This document shows positions 46,630-57,467 of a DNA stretch of 64,000 nt, one piece after another. Position numbers and translations under genes: made by a program. Source of the stretch: Coptis chinensis (taxonomy: Eukaryota; Streptophyta; Magnoliopsida; Ranunculales; Ranunculaceae). The notes under the pieces were generated by a model. It saw only the letters and a program-made list of their open reading frames with translations. It made no database searches and was not told the origin of the DNA. The number at the start of each line of letters is the position of its first letter. The stretch's first letter is position 1. Location: positions 88,825,001 to 88,889,000 of the forward strand of contig CM027377.1 in NCBI GenBank assembly GCA_015680905.1, in the 5' to 3' direction.

Positions 46630-47890
46630 ATGTTTAACAACCGACTCACAAGAATACTAGACCAGATTGATACAATTTCTACACGCAATGATGGAGGTGT
46701 TATGGACACCAATAATCCTGAAGCTATCCCACCCATGCAAGCATAACAGAGGAAGAAGCTGAGTGATTTCTATTCGCCAATCATTGGAGACCCACCCAGC
46801 AGTATTGTTTTTCCAGAGACAGAAGCTAACTAGTTTGAACTTAGAGCATCAGTAATCTCTATGCTTCCAAAGTTCAATGGTTCAGACAATGTTCAGCCTT
46901 ATGTTCACATGAACAAATTTCTATCAGTCCTTAGAACTTTCAAGAACTAGAATATCAGGGATGAGAGTATCAAGTTAATTCTTTCTCCACTCTCACTCGA
47001 AGGTAAAGCATCCGAATGGTTAACTGCACAGCTAATCAATTCAATCAACAACTGGGAGATGTTGAGAACAATGTTTATGAACAAGTTCTACCCACCCTAG
47101 AAGACAAATGCCATACAGCAAGCCATCAACAATTTCAAAGGGAAGGTGACTGAAGAATATCATCAAAGCTGGGAGAAATTCAATAATCTGCTAGTCTCAT
47201 GTCCACATCATGGTTATGATAAGAGCACACTGGCTCATTTTTTCTTTCGAGGACTTTCTACTATGAACAAGCAGATGATACAGTCAGTGCATCAAGGTAA
47301 GTTTACATCATTGGATAGAGAAGAAAGCATACAACTTTCTCAAGAATTTTGCTGAAGACACTCAATAATGGAGTACTAGCAACGAGGACGTAGCTAGAGT
47401 GGAGGGGGTGCCGAAGCAATTTGGCAACCAAATTCAAGAAGACCTAAATCAAGCGATGCTATCAATTATGGCAAGCTTATCAATAGGACTTGAAACTCTG
47501 AACAAGAAGTTTGATCTGTTCTCCATGAAACCTCCAAAACCAAACAATTTCCAAGCTAAACCTCAGTCATCCAAGCCTTGTTATGCCATTTGTGAGCTAT
47601 GTTCTGATGAAGGCCACACCACTGAAGAGTGTTCGTACTATCTGGATACTAATGCAGAGGCATGTAATATCAAATCTTTAGGTAGAAATAACTAGTTCAA
47701 TAAGGGACAAAATTATTGGAAGCCACAAAATACAAAGAAGAGGAATTTTCCTCCAGAATTCCAAAATCAGTCAAATCAGTTCCAGAATAACCAGTATCAA
47801 TTCCAAAACAGCCAGCAACCCTACAGAAATCAATAGTCATACTAGAACCAGCAATACCAAGCCAACACAAACAAATAGTTAATTCCAAAT
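46630..47890 (+). pseudogene. gag: gag of element E with CCHC zinc knuckle
   Basis: Start ATG 46630 (MFNNRLTRILDQIDTISTRN). Core blocks: KLSDFYSPIIGDPPSSIVFP; VISMLPKFNGSDNVQPYVHM; LSPLSLEGKASEWLTAQLIN; KVTEEYHQSWEKFNNLLVSC; FFFRGLSTMNKQMIQSVHQG. The nucleocapsid knuckle CELCSDEGHTTEEC (C-x2-C-x4-H-x4-C) is at about 47590-47632. At least five in-frame stops, several explained by CAG or CAA to TAG or TAA changes (TAG at 47098-47100). Retrotransposon gag capsid plus RNA-binding zinc finger. Confidence 0.8.
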
Positions 47891-48184
47891 CTTATGAGTG
47901 GATATATTGCCCCTACGCCTCAGTCGAGCAAAGCATTTATCCCACATCTGGAAGAAGTTATCACCACCATTGTCAATGAGATAAAACAGACAAATCAAAG
48001 AACCCATAAGTTGGAGAATAACTTTAGTGTCATTCAAGGCCATATAGGGAAAATCGCTGCCGCCTTAACGTAAAGATCGAAAGGAGCATTACCAAGCCAG
48101 CCGGAGCCAAATCCGAAAGGAAGAGGTGTCCTGCAGGTGGATAACCTGGAGATTACTCAGTCGAATGACCAAGTTAATGCTGTC

Positions 48185-49165
48185 ACTAGGGGTGTGCAAA
48201 AATCTGATAAAACTGACAAAACCGACCGACCCAAACCGAATCGTGCCATTCGGTTCGATTATCCACATAATAACGGTTCAGTTCGGTTTCAAATATAGCA
48301 AAACTGAATAGGTCGGTTTAGTCCTCGATTAATATTTGGGATAATCGATAATAACTGACCCGACCCACCACCTATTAATACATTAGAATATTTATACTCA
48401 ATAAAGTAAGAGTAGATCTCGATTAGATTATTCATTTTTTAAATCAAATGAGCTGGTGGTCCCTTCTAATTTATCAAAATGTCTCCAGTATTTTATAAAT
48501 CAAGTGGTGGGCTGTTGGTCCCTTTGTCATTTTTATCCAAACCCATATTACTATTAAACCAACACCACACGTACACACCATTACAAACACAAACAAAGAA
48601 ACAAACAATTGAAACAAAACAGACATTTAAACCATTTAATCTATAAACAATCCCTAGGATGTATACCCATTATCACTATCACTTTTCATCCCTAAAATTA
48701 AGCTTTCGTTACTTTCTTAGCAGTAGGAGATTTAATAAATTTGGCCTGTTTTGGTTTCATAGCAACAACCTTCTTACTCGTCTTCGCAGGTGTCCCAAAT
48801 TTCTTCACCTTCTTCTCAGTAACAGCAGGAACATAAGCCATTGCCTTTGAAACAGCCCACTTCTTTGCAGGTTCTGCTACTTTGACATCAAGCTTTGAAG
48901 CAACCTTGTATTTCTTACTTTCTTAGCAGCATTAGATAACTTGAATGAAGTTTTGACCTTGACTAGTGTTCCCTTGACAACATTGTTCTTCAAGTGAACA
49001 GCCAACAACTTCTTGAAATTTGCTATTAGAACTTCTCTTGTTTCTCTTCCTCAGTTAAACTATAAGATAGTCGGTTTGGATCGGGTATCAGTTTGGTGGG
49101 AAGTTGGTCGGGTTGGTTTCAGTTTGGTTTCAGTTCGGTTCGGTATCGGTTTGTTTAAGTCTTGA
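48185..49165. mobile_element. DNA-transposon-like insertion in gag-protease of element E
   Basis: Gag-pol coding breaks off after ...VNAVT (48183) and resumes at SGKKVDNKIV (~49172). The insert starts CTAGGGGTGTGCAAAA. It has subterminal inverted motifs: ACCGACCGACCCAAACCGAA near 48220, answered by GGTCGG/GGTTCGG motifs at 49070-49155. That is a layout common in plant DNA transposons carrying captured gene pieces. A clean terminal inverted repeat or target duplication was not found. Confidence 0.5.
48698..49060 (-). pseudogene. Captured histone H1 fragment (3' half), antisense
   Basis: Read on the minus strand: NFKKLLAVHLKNNVVKGTLV, then KVKTSFKLSNAAKK. This is the second half of the linker-histone globular domain: the NFKKLL helix, then a basic loop, then LVKVK-SFKL. 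After one frame shift (~48925) follows a Lys/Ala/Val-rich C-terminal tail (KKYKVASKLDVKVAEPAKKW ... TAKKVTKA) and stop TAA at 48698-48700. No introns, no N-terminal half. Linker histones bind nucleosome entry-exit DNA; this piece cannot make a functional protein. Confidence 0.65.
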
Positions 49166-49169
49166 AATT

Positions 49170-50443
49170 GTTCAGGCAAAAAAGTTGATAACAAGATTGT
49201 CTATGAACCAGGAAAAGATTCTGCAAAACCTAAGGAAACTTATGTCCTCAATATCCCACCCAGTTCTAACATTCCAGATATATCTAGTGTTGTGTCACCT
49301 ACTGAAGAAACTGTTGCAAAAGAAGTTAAAAGAACTACTGTGGAAGTAAGTAAGAAGAAGCCATCATGAGTGACTCTACCTGTCACTCCACTATCTGTTA
49401 CCAAGCCAACCAAAGCCAAAAGAAGAGAACCGATATTGAAGAATCCTCTAGCACCATTTCCTTTGAAACTAGTGAATACCAGAAAGGATGACCAGTATAA
49501 CGAGATTTGCGATGTATTTCAGAATTTGCATATTAATATCCCATTTCTAACGGCCATCAAGCAAGTTCCCTCGTATGCCAAATTCGTGAAAGATCTAGTG
49601 AAGAAGAAGACCAACATTCCGGAAGAAGCTTTTATCGCTCAAAGATGTTCATCGTACCTATAGAATCTAGCGATGTGAAACTGAAAGATCCTGGAAGTCC
49701 AACTGTTACATGCAGAATTTGGAGATTCTTTGGTGGAGCAAGCTTTATTATATTTGGGTGCTAGTGTGAATCTTCTACCATATTTTGTCTACGAGAAGTT
49801 GGGCTTGAAGGATCTAAAACCGACTAATGTTACTTTACAGTTGGCAGATAGATCAGTGAAGATACCTAGAGGAATCATTGAAGATTTCATAGTCAAGATC
49901 GAAGATTTCTATTATCCGGTTGATTTCATAGTACTTGACACAGAACCTACATCTAGTAGGCAGATGCCAATCATTCTAGGCAGACCATTCTTGGCCACTG
50001 CAAATGCACTCATCAACAGTCGAAATGGTAATATGACGTTATCCTTTGGTAATATGACAGTCGAGACCAATGTTTTCCAAATGTTACAACAACTACAGGA
50101 GGTGTGTGCTGTGAACGAGGTGTGCATGATTGAAGCGTTAACACAGGATTATCTGACTCATTCATATCTTGTTGGTGAGTTGTTGAAAGCTCTGACAGAC
50201 TCAGATTATGAGGAACTTAGTGTCGAGGCAATCAATGCGATTTTGGATTCATCACCTGTCATGAATGACAACAAGTTCAAAGAAAAGTTTGAATCACGTA
50301 TGCCTGATGGACCATCTAAAGAGCTTAAGAAGGAGCCACCTAAGCTGGAATTAAAGCCTTTGTCGTCTACACTCAAGTATGTTTTCTTGGGAGATTTGGG
50401 AACCTACCCAGTAGTCATTGCATCAGATTTGACTAAGGAGTAG
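49170..50443 (+). pseudogene. pol: Protease region of element E
   Basis: Blocks: ICDVFQNLHINIPFLTAIKQ; VPSYAKFVKDLVKKKTNIPE; ALLYLGASVNLLPYFVYEKL (the protease catalytic Asp position reads Tyr, so likely inactive); LQLADRSVKIPRGIIEDFIV; MPIILGRPFLATANALINSR. The linker to RT (MIEALTQDYLTHS; ELKPLSSTLKYVFLGD) ends at TAG 50441-50443, where KEQES would be expected. Confidence 0.8.
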
Positions 50444-53389
50444 GAATCCAGGTTAGTAGCACTTTGAAAGGAATACAAGTCAGCTATAGGTTTAACAATT
50501 GATGATATCAAGGGGATCAACCCTATGATAGTTCAACATAGGATTCATTTGGAAGAGGATTCCAAGACTTCTAAGCAACCACAGAGGAGGCTTAATCCGA
50601 ATATGAAGGAAGTAGTTCGATAAGAGGTTGTCAAACTCCTTGACGCCGGCATTATCTACCCTATTTCTGATAGTCAATAGGTTAGTCCAGTTCAAGTTGT
50701 GCCGAAGAAGTCTGGAACCACAGTGATCGAGAACGAGAACAATGAGTTAATTCCAACTAAGATTTAGACTGGATGGAAAGTTTGCATCGATTGCAGGAAG
50801 CTAAATAGCGCATCGAGGAAAGATCATTTTCCATTGCCATTCATCGATCAGATGTTAGAAAGATTAGCTGGACAAACATACTACTACTTTCTTGATGGTT
50901 ACTCAGGATATTTTCAGATCCATATTCACCCTGAGGACCAAGAGAAAACCACATTCACATGTCCGTTCAGAACATTCACCTACCGTCGTATGCCTTTTGG
51001 TCTATGCAATGCACCGGCCACTTTTCAGCGATGCATGATGAGTATTTTTGATGACATGGTGGAGAAATATATGGAAGTTTTTATTGGTGATTTTTCAGTT
51101 TTTGGATCATATTTTGAGGATTGCCTACACCATCTCTCCTTAGTCCTTAAATGTTGTTGTGATACCAACTTAGTTCTGAACTGGGAAAAGTGTCACTTCA
51201 TGGTAAAAGAAGGGATAGTGTTGGGTCACCAAGTTTCAAAGGAAGGAATTCTAGTAGATCGAGCAAAGATTGATATTATAAAGGATCTACCCAAATCAAG
51301 AACTGTAAAAGATATCCATGCCTTCCTAGGTCACGCGGGATTCTACAGTCGATTTATCAAGGATTTCAGCAGAATTGCAAGACCGCTGGTCACATTTGTT
51401 AGGGAAAGATATTTTCTTTGATTTTGGTACCTCATGTGTCGAAGCTTATATGAAGTTAAAGGAAGCACTCACTTCAGCACCAATCATTCGTGCGCCCGAT
51501 TGGAGCCAGCCATTTGAGATCATGTGTGATGCATTTAATTATGCAATAGGAGCTGTTCTAGGACAAAGAGACAAGAAAGTGTCATACGTAATCTATTATG
51601 CTAGCAAGACTCTAAATAGAGCTCAGAATAATTATTCTACCACTGAGAAGGAACTCTTAGCCGTCGTCTATTCTCTTGACAAATTCCGACAATATCTGAT
51701 AGGTTCAATGGTGATTGTCTATACTGACCATGCTGCCTTGCGTCATTTACTCACTAAGTAGGATGCCAAGCCTAGGTTGATCCGATGGATACTACTTTTA
51801 CAATAATTTGATTTGGAGATACGTGATAAGAAAGGAACAGAGAATGTCATTGCTGATCACCTTTCTAGATTGCTAGTGGAGAATGCGGAAGATATCTTAC
51901 AAATCTAAAAGACTTTTCTTGATGAACAGTTGTTCATTATATCAGAAGTACCATGGTATGGCCACATTGCAAATTATCTTGTGACCAACAAGGTACCATC
52001 GCATTAGAGCAAGCAAGAAAAAGACTAATTCTACTCAAAGGCCATATATTATTTTTGGGATGATCCATACTTATTCAAGAAGTGTTAGGATTAGATTATC
52101 GAAGATGCATCCCAGCATCAGAACAGGAATCCATTCTATCATTCTGTCATGATCAGTCTTGCGGAGGACACTTTGGCCCGCAGCATACTGCATACAAGGT
52201 ATTACAAGTTGGATTTTATTGGCCTACTCTTTTTTAAGATGCAAATGTTTATTACAAAGCATGTCTGAGATGCCAATTTTTGGGTAAGACCTCGAAAAGG
52301 TTCGAGTGGCCTCAACAACCAATCCTTATCTCATAAATCTTTGATGTATGGGGTATAGATTTCATAGGACCATTTCTGCCTTCTTTTGGTTACACCTACA
52401 TTCTACTAGCTGTGTACTATGTTTCAAAGTGGATTGAAGTTGTTCCTACAAAGACCGCCAATCATAAAGTCGTCGTGGACTTTCTGAAGAAGAACAATCT
52501 ACCAAGATTTGGAACACCGAGAGCCATCATCAGTGATAATGGTTCTCACTTATGTAACCTTATATTTGGGAATCTTATTGCAAAATATGGAGTAATTCAC
52601 AAGCTAGCTTTACCATATCATCCTCAGACTAATGGTTAAGCAGAAGTTTCGAATAGGGAAATCAAGAGTATTCTGGAGAAGATAGTTAATCCTTTTAGGA
52701 AATACTGGCCTCTTAGACTCCAAGATACACTATAGGCATACAGAACAACATTCAAAACACCCATAGGGATGTCACCCTATCGCTTGGTATATGGAAAGGC
52801 ATGTCATCTACCTGTTGAGTTAGAACATAAAGCCTACTGGGCAGTGAAAGAGATGAATTTCAGCCTAGATCAAGTAAGAGAAAGGAGGAAGCTTCAGATC
52901 AGTGAATTAGAGGAATTGAGAAGTGATGCTTATGATAATTCAAGGATTTACAAGGATAAGACTAAAGCATTACATAACAGAAGAATTCTGAAGAGAGAAT
53001 TTGAACATGGATAGAAGGTTCTGGTCTACAACTCTAGTCTAGAAATTTTCCCTGGAAAGTTGAGATCTAGATGGACAGGACAGTTTGTAGTAAGACATGT
53101 CACACCTTTTGGAGCTATTGAAGTAGAAGACATAAAGAGAAGGACTCCATTCAAAGTCAACGCTCATCGACTGAAGCCTTTTCTGGAGTTACCTATTAGA
53201 GATGTGGAGGCAATTTTTCTCAAGGATCCAGTTTATCAGACCACTGTTGAAGTAGAAAATTGGGGTAAGTTACCTACACACCTTAAAGATTACATTCTCT
53301 GTCTTGCTGAACTTGTTACTCTATCTAATTTATGTTTTTTGCATGAGGAAGCCAAGCATCGTAAGCATGACTCCTTAGGATCTCATTAG
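50444..53389 (+). pseudogene. pol: RT, RNaseH and integrase of element E
   Basis: RT: HRIHLEEDSKTSKQPQRRLN, then the long open run 50834-51421 (PFIDQMLERLAGQTYYYFLD; MPFGLCNAPATFQRC; catalytic box reads FIGDFSVFG, with the usual FMDD changed). RNaseH (51375-51761): [41 protein letters not shown] with D-E-D residues kept. Integrase: zinc region near 52140-52290, [34 protein letters not shown] (D-D-E intact). C-terminal part open at 53060-53389. Many stops are TAG or TAA at Gln or Trp codons (50678, 50765, 51759, 52637, 52733, 53011). Confidence 0.88.
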
Positions 53390-53501
53390 TATAAGTGCCA
53401 CCGATAGCCAGGCCGTCAGATTTTCATAACTTTATCCTTTACTGAGAGGAGTTGCAAGCGCCGGAGTCAAAGTCTCATAACTCTAGTAGACCGAGTATAA
53501 A

Positions 53502-53831
53502 ATGCCTACAGGAAGTAAGCATGTTGTTGAGAGATCAATTTTGAGATGGAAACCTAAGTGTTCACCACCTGTTAGTTTGTGGGATTTACTCCCCGTTGAC
53601 CTTCAAAGGAAGATTATTTCTATCGCTCGTGTAGGGTTTGGTTAAAGTTCATTTGCGCGTAAGAGGAGAGTGCGTAAGCTAGGTTGGTGTAAGAATTGCC
53701 ATTCTGAAACTTGTCTTGGGTTACAACCATTAAGAGAAAATTGTTGGTACAAGGTATACTTTTGTCAATCACCTACTAAGAGAGATCGGAAGAATCCCTA
53801 CAAAGTGAAACCTAGTGGGTGGGAATACTAG
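53502..53831 (+). pseudogene. Cys-rich ~109-codon ORF after pol (viral nucleic-acid-binding-like), element E
   Basis: ATG 53502 (context GAGTATAAAATG, as in F) to TAG 53829; one in-frame TAA at codon ~48. N-terminal part is helix-like with LWDLLPVDLQRKIISIARVG. Then a basic segment SSFARKRRVRKLGWCKNCHS leads into a Cys cluster (C-x2-C-x4-C, then C and YKVYFC). A homologue of equal length follows pol in element F. The order (LP-x-DL helix, Gly-Ser/Arg-rich FARK-R stretch, GWC-x2-C knuckle, Tyr-Lys-Val block) resembles the cysteine-rich nucleic-acid-binding proteins of carlavirus-type plant RNA viruses, some of which suppress silencing. That match is by memory and needs a profile search. Not part of gag or pol. 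Confidence 0.6.
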
Positions 53832-53930
53832 TCTTGAGGATCTAACTATAAAGGACTCAAAAGTTTTGAGAATCTGACTTTAAAAGACTCACATTACGTC
53901 TTGGGGATCTGACGTAAAAAGACCTGAAAA
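53830..53930 (+). repeat. Three imperfect GTCTTGAGGATCTGAC units, element E
   Basis: Three ~35-base units (starting near 53829, 53864 and 53898). Each begins GTCTTGAG or similar and ends with AAAGAC or AAGGAC, allowing a short stem. The same units, also three, follow the homologous ORF in F (60396-60495). Single copies occur in B (18640-18667) and A (28015-28050). Confidence 0.6.
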
Positions 53931-54073
53931 TTTGTTTCTTGAAATAATTCTATTTGATTTTCTCTATTTTGTGAGCTTAACCTTTATATAACAGAGAAAG
54001 ATCAAAATATTGATATTCGGCATCAATGGTAATATCCTACCTTTTTCTCATCCATTTCATTTACTTATTTATA

Positions 54074-54107
54074 CATTGAGGTCAATGCATGCAAAGTAGG
54101 GGAGGGT
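54074..54107 (+). promoter_or_regulatory. Internal hairpin plus polypurine tract, element E
   Basis: CATTG-AGGT-CAATG (54074-54087) then CATGCAAAGTAGGGGAGGG. It has a different sequence but the same architecture as the hairpin/polypurine modules of A-D. Confidence 0.5.
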
Positions 54108-54942
54108 GTATTTAAAAAATGAATTTTGAAAATTAGTTTTCAAAAAACAAAAATATTTTTGTTTCTATATCAGCAGCATGAGAAAAATGAATTTTAATGA
54201 TGAGTCTGGGATATATATTCTATACTGCTTAGTGTTGAGTTTGATAGATAGTTGATATTATTGATTTAATTACTACTTAGACTATTTATTATGCTCGGAC
54301 ATAGTTCTTGTTGATAGAATTCTTTATCAAGGCACCACCATAGTACTTGGTTAGTTTTGTGTACTTTCGCTAGAAGAGAGATTTAACCCCTAGTAGACTG
54401 GAAGTAGATTTTTTTAGACTTAGCCCGTGAGACTTGAGCTTTATACCCATTCTTTGGAGAGTTCTTATGAAAAATCCAAGTTTTAGTGACTTAACATCTT
54501 TAAGTTCTCTATGTCATTGTAATATAGTCTCATTATTCGTTAATTTGGTTAATCACGAAGTGACATCAACTGGGGAGATAGCCATTAGGTCTTGAAGTCT
54601 ATTCGAAATGGAGTATCATACTGATAAGTCAAGTAGTGAACCCATTCATCCTTTATCCCACCTAGTAGAACCATCCTGTTAAACCCTTTTGAGCCTTACA
54701 TCAAGCCATTTCTTCCAAAACCCTTTATCCTTTACCCAACTCTAGACAAGGAGTATAGCTAAAAACCTTTATCAGCCATACCCATATGTTTCTAAGTATA
54801 CGAGGGGCACAAGGAGAAAGAAAGAGCACAAAAGGAATATTACAAGGAAATATCAGAGAGATACAATGAAGACCATCATTCTGTTCTAAAAAGCTAGTCG
54901 AAAACAAGCATATCTAGTACTAATCAAGGATATACCACTGAG

Positions 54943-54979
<37 letters not shown>

Positions 54980-55860
54980 GAACATAATGGATGGAAAAGC
55001 TAAGACAAAGGAAGAATTTTCTCTGCAATACAGAATTTGAAGAAATCTTCCAAAGAAATAAGCAAAACCCTTAGTGTTTTCAGAAGCAACCTTTGAATCC
55101 TTTTTCCTTTCCTTCATAAACCAATACCTAAGCCAAGTTACAAACCATGACTTATCACTACAATATGGTACAAAGTCTAGAATAGGTGGTAGGATGCTAA
55201 AGTGAAGGACCCGACACTTCATATGTGATTGACATTCTTTCCATGAGACTACTGTCATCTAGATGTCTGTTTTTCAAGGTAGTATGTGGGATGTTCATAT
55301 TCATTATTCTTTTCCACACATACATGAGGTAAAATAGTATACCATATTCTGAGAGATTCTTTTCTAAGAGTATGACCGATGAGGATTGAAAGTCGAGATT
55401 ATATGTCTAAAGGTAAACTAGGGATTCCGTTTCTTGGATAGGAGAGTATAGGAGATTGACTGAGTACACACATAAGCCTTGATTGAGAATTTTGTCAAAT
55501 TTGACTATCTCCCATCATAATCTATGAGTCTTTGTAGAAATGTAGTTAGCAATGGAGACCGTCTGTTGGAGTAAGCACTAAGTGGGTAAGGAATTTCTCT
55601 CTCTGAAAAATACTATCATTCTTGAACATGCTATGGATTAATTTTGTGGGTATATCACCTGAAAACCCTCACAAGACTATAACTCGTCCTTGTTGGGGAA
55701 CTTAATGGTTTAAAGCCTTGTTACATAGGGTAAATGCAATCGCGATGCTTGCGAAAGTGACTTAGGATTTTATTTTTGTTATTAGAATGTGATTTTGATC
55801 ACTTATCTACTTTTTTTATCTTATTTGCTAAGAGACTAACAAAAGGCTAGTTGGGAGTTG
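54108..55860 (+). other. 3' untranslated region and polypurine tract of element E
   Basis: About 1.7 kb without a supportable gene. It includes a ~29-base A run (54947-54975) and the conserved block ACTATAACTCGTCC ... AAAGCCTTGTTACAT ... AATGCAATCGC (55665-55745) shared with A-D. The 3' polypurine tract GTTGGGAGTTG abuts the LTR. Unlike A-D it has no ORF1 or ORF2. Confidence 0.6.
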
Positions 55861-57462
55861 TGATAAGTGCTCAAAAATTGCAATTTAACCCTTAATTATG
55901 CCTCTTGTTTAGCCATCTTAGTGGACTAATAGTGTTTGTAAGTTATGTTTTATGATTCTACAGGTGAAAAAGAGAGTTTTGTGGAATATTAGAGAAAAAA
56001 GGGTAAAACGGAGCAATTCGGAGCATTAAGGATCACATGGGAAGCCCGTGGACAATCACGGAGAAGGCCAAGGAATTGAAGCTATTAAAGATGTGACTTG
56101 GACCTATTTTAAAGCCTTATTGGAAGCCAAAGGCAAAAGGATTCATTTCTTGGACCAAAGCCTACAAAAGAGGATATAATGATAGAGCAAAAAAGGCAAA
56201 ATAGACTTCCACGTCTGGGACGAAAGGATCATGCATCCAGACACATTGCTCACGTCTGAGACGCAAGGATCGTGCACCCAAATGCATGAAGCGACACTGT
56301 AGCCACTTCCTTCTCAGTTTTGGAGACGAAGTTGAACTCTGAAAGAAGTTGATTTGTATTAGGAAACAAATGGTGGTTTGGAATGCTTCTAGAACTTATT
56401 GTAACCCCTATAAATAGAGGACCTAAGTGCCTCATGTAATTTGCCAATTCACTTATATTCTTGTCTCCAGAACTTAAGGCTGAGAGAGATTAATAATAAA
56501 AGATTCGGTTTTAACTGGTCGAGTCTTAATAAGTTAGTCTTTCTAGTTTTATGTTCTTCGACTCTTTTTCTTCTCATTTTTCGTGTTCTTCCTTCTTTAT
56601 GGAAGGCTAATCTTCTCCTTCAAGGGAGGAGATGAAGCCAATGCTTAAGGTTTAATGATTCTTCTGGTTCATGGTATTCTTCAATCAGGTTAGTTCTTTA
56701 TGTTTTTAGTTATTAGTTCGATTGCCCACACCAGGGGATGGAAGTATAGAATAGGGTTTATGTTTTGCAATATTAATATCATGCTAGTGTTCTTTACTTT
56801 TCTTCTAGTAGTATAGTTCTTTAGAGTTAGGGAAGTATTCTTTGTGTTGCCTTAGAAGGGGTAGCTCAGGGAGTGGCTGCCTAGGGGAAGTATTCTTTGT
56901 GTTTGCCTTAAGTGGGGATTCATTGAATGGCCGCCCTATTAGGAAGTACTCTTTGATGTTGCTCTTGGTAATTGAATGGCTGCCCAAGCTTACATAAAAG
57001 GAAAGAAGATATTAATAACATAAATATAGGAACAACCTTAAGTAGAGTTAATTGTTAACGATGTTTCGTCCAAGAGGGCATCGGCACTCGCTCGATTGCC
57101 TAATTGTAGTCTACTTGAAAGAACAACCATGAAGCAGAAGGTCATAGATCAAAAGTATTGGTGGATTCTAATCTCTTGAATTCCCTCTCTTATAAATTCT
57201 CATTTGTTTAGTTAATTTAGTTTAGTTTAGCATTAGAATCTAAAATCTCTACAATCATAGTTTTTAATCCATCATACCCCCTTTCCAGTCATGTCCTTCA
57301 CATAACATACACTTAAAAGTGGAACGATACCCTACTCATCCTTTACTTATTGAGGGATAATTAGGTTTTGATACGCTTCTATTTTGTTCAACGACCATCA
57401 TCCATCTACATCATCTATCTACATCACCCATATACCATCTACACACTAAAGGAGCGCGTGTT
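55861..57462 (+). repeat. 3' LTR of element E (1602 bp)
   Basis: TGATAAGTGCTC...GCGTGTTA (last dinucleotide changed from CA). TATA box CTATAAATAGAGG at ~56410. Lacks the solo LTR present in the 5' copy. Followed by GTCAT and RT sequence of element F. Confidence 0.87.
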
Positions 57463-57467
57463 AGTCA

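Larger units (their letters stand above)
43139..57462 (+). mobile_element. Element E: Athila-like LTR retrotransposon nested in RT of F
   Basis: 5' LTR 43139-46044 (containing a solo LTR) and 3' LTR 55861-57462, with flanks GTCAC (43134-43138) and GTCAT (57463-57467). Internal order: primer site, gag, a DNA-transposon-like insert, protease, RT, RNaseH, integrase, a ~110-codon Cys-rich ORF, repeat units, hairpin/polypurine module, 3' untranslated region, polypurine tract. It belongs to a family different from A-D (different LTR) but has the same general plan. It lacks ORF1 and ORF2. Confidence 0.85.

Noticed and set aside
54725-55258. Minus-strand frames in the 3' untranslated region of E
   Set aside because: The longer one ends in a Phe run created by the poly-A tract; no conserved domain.
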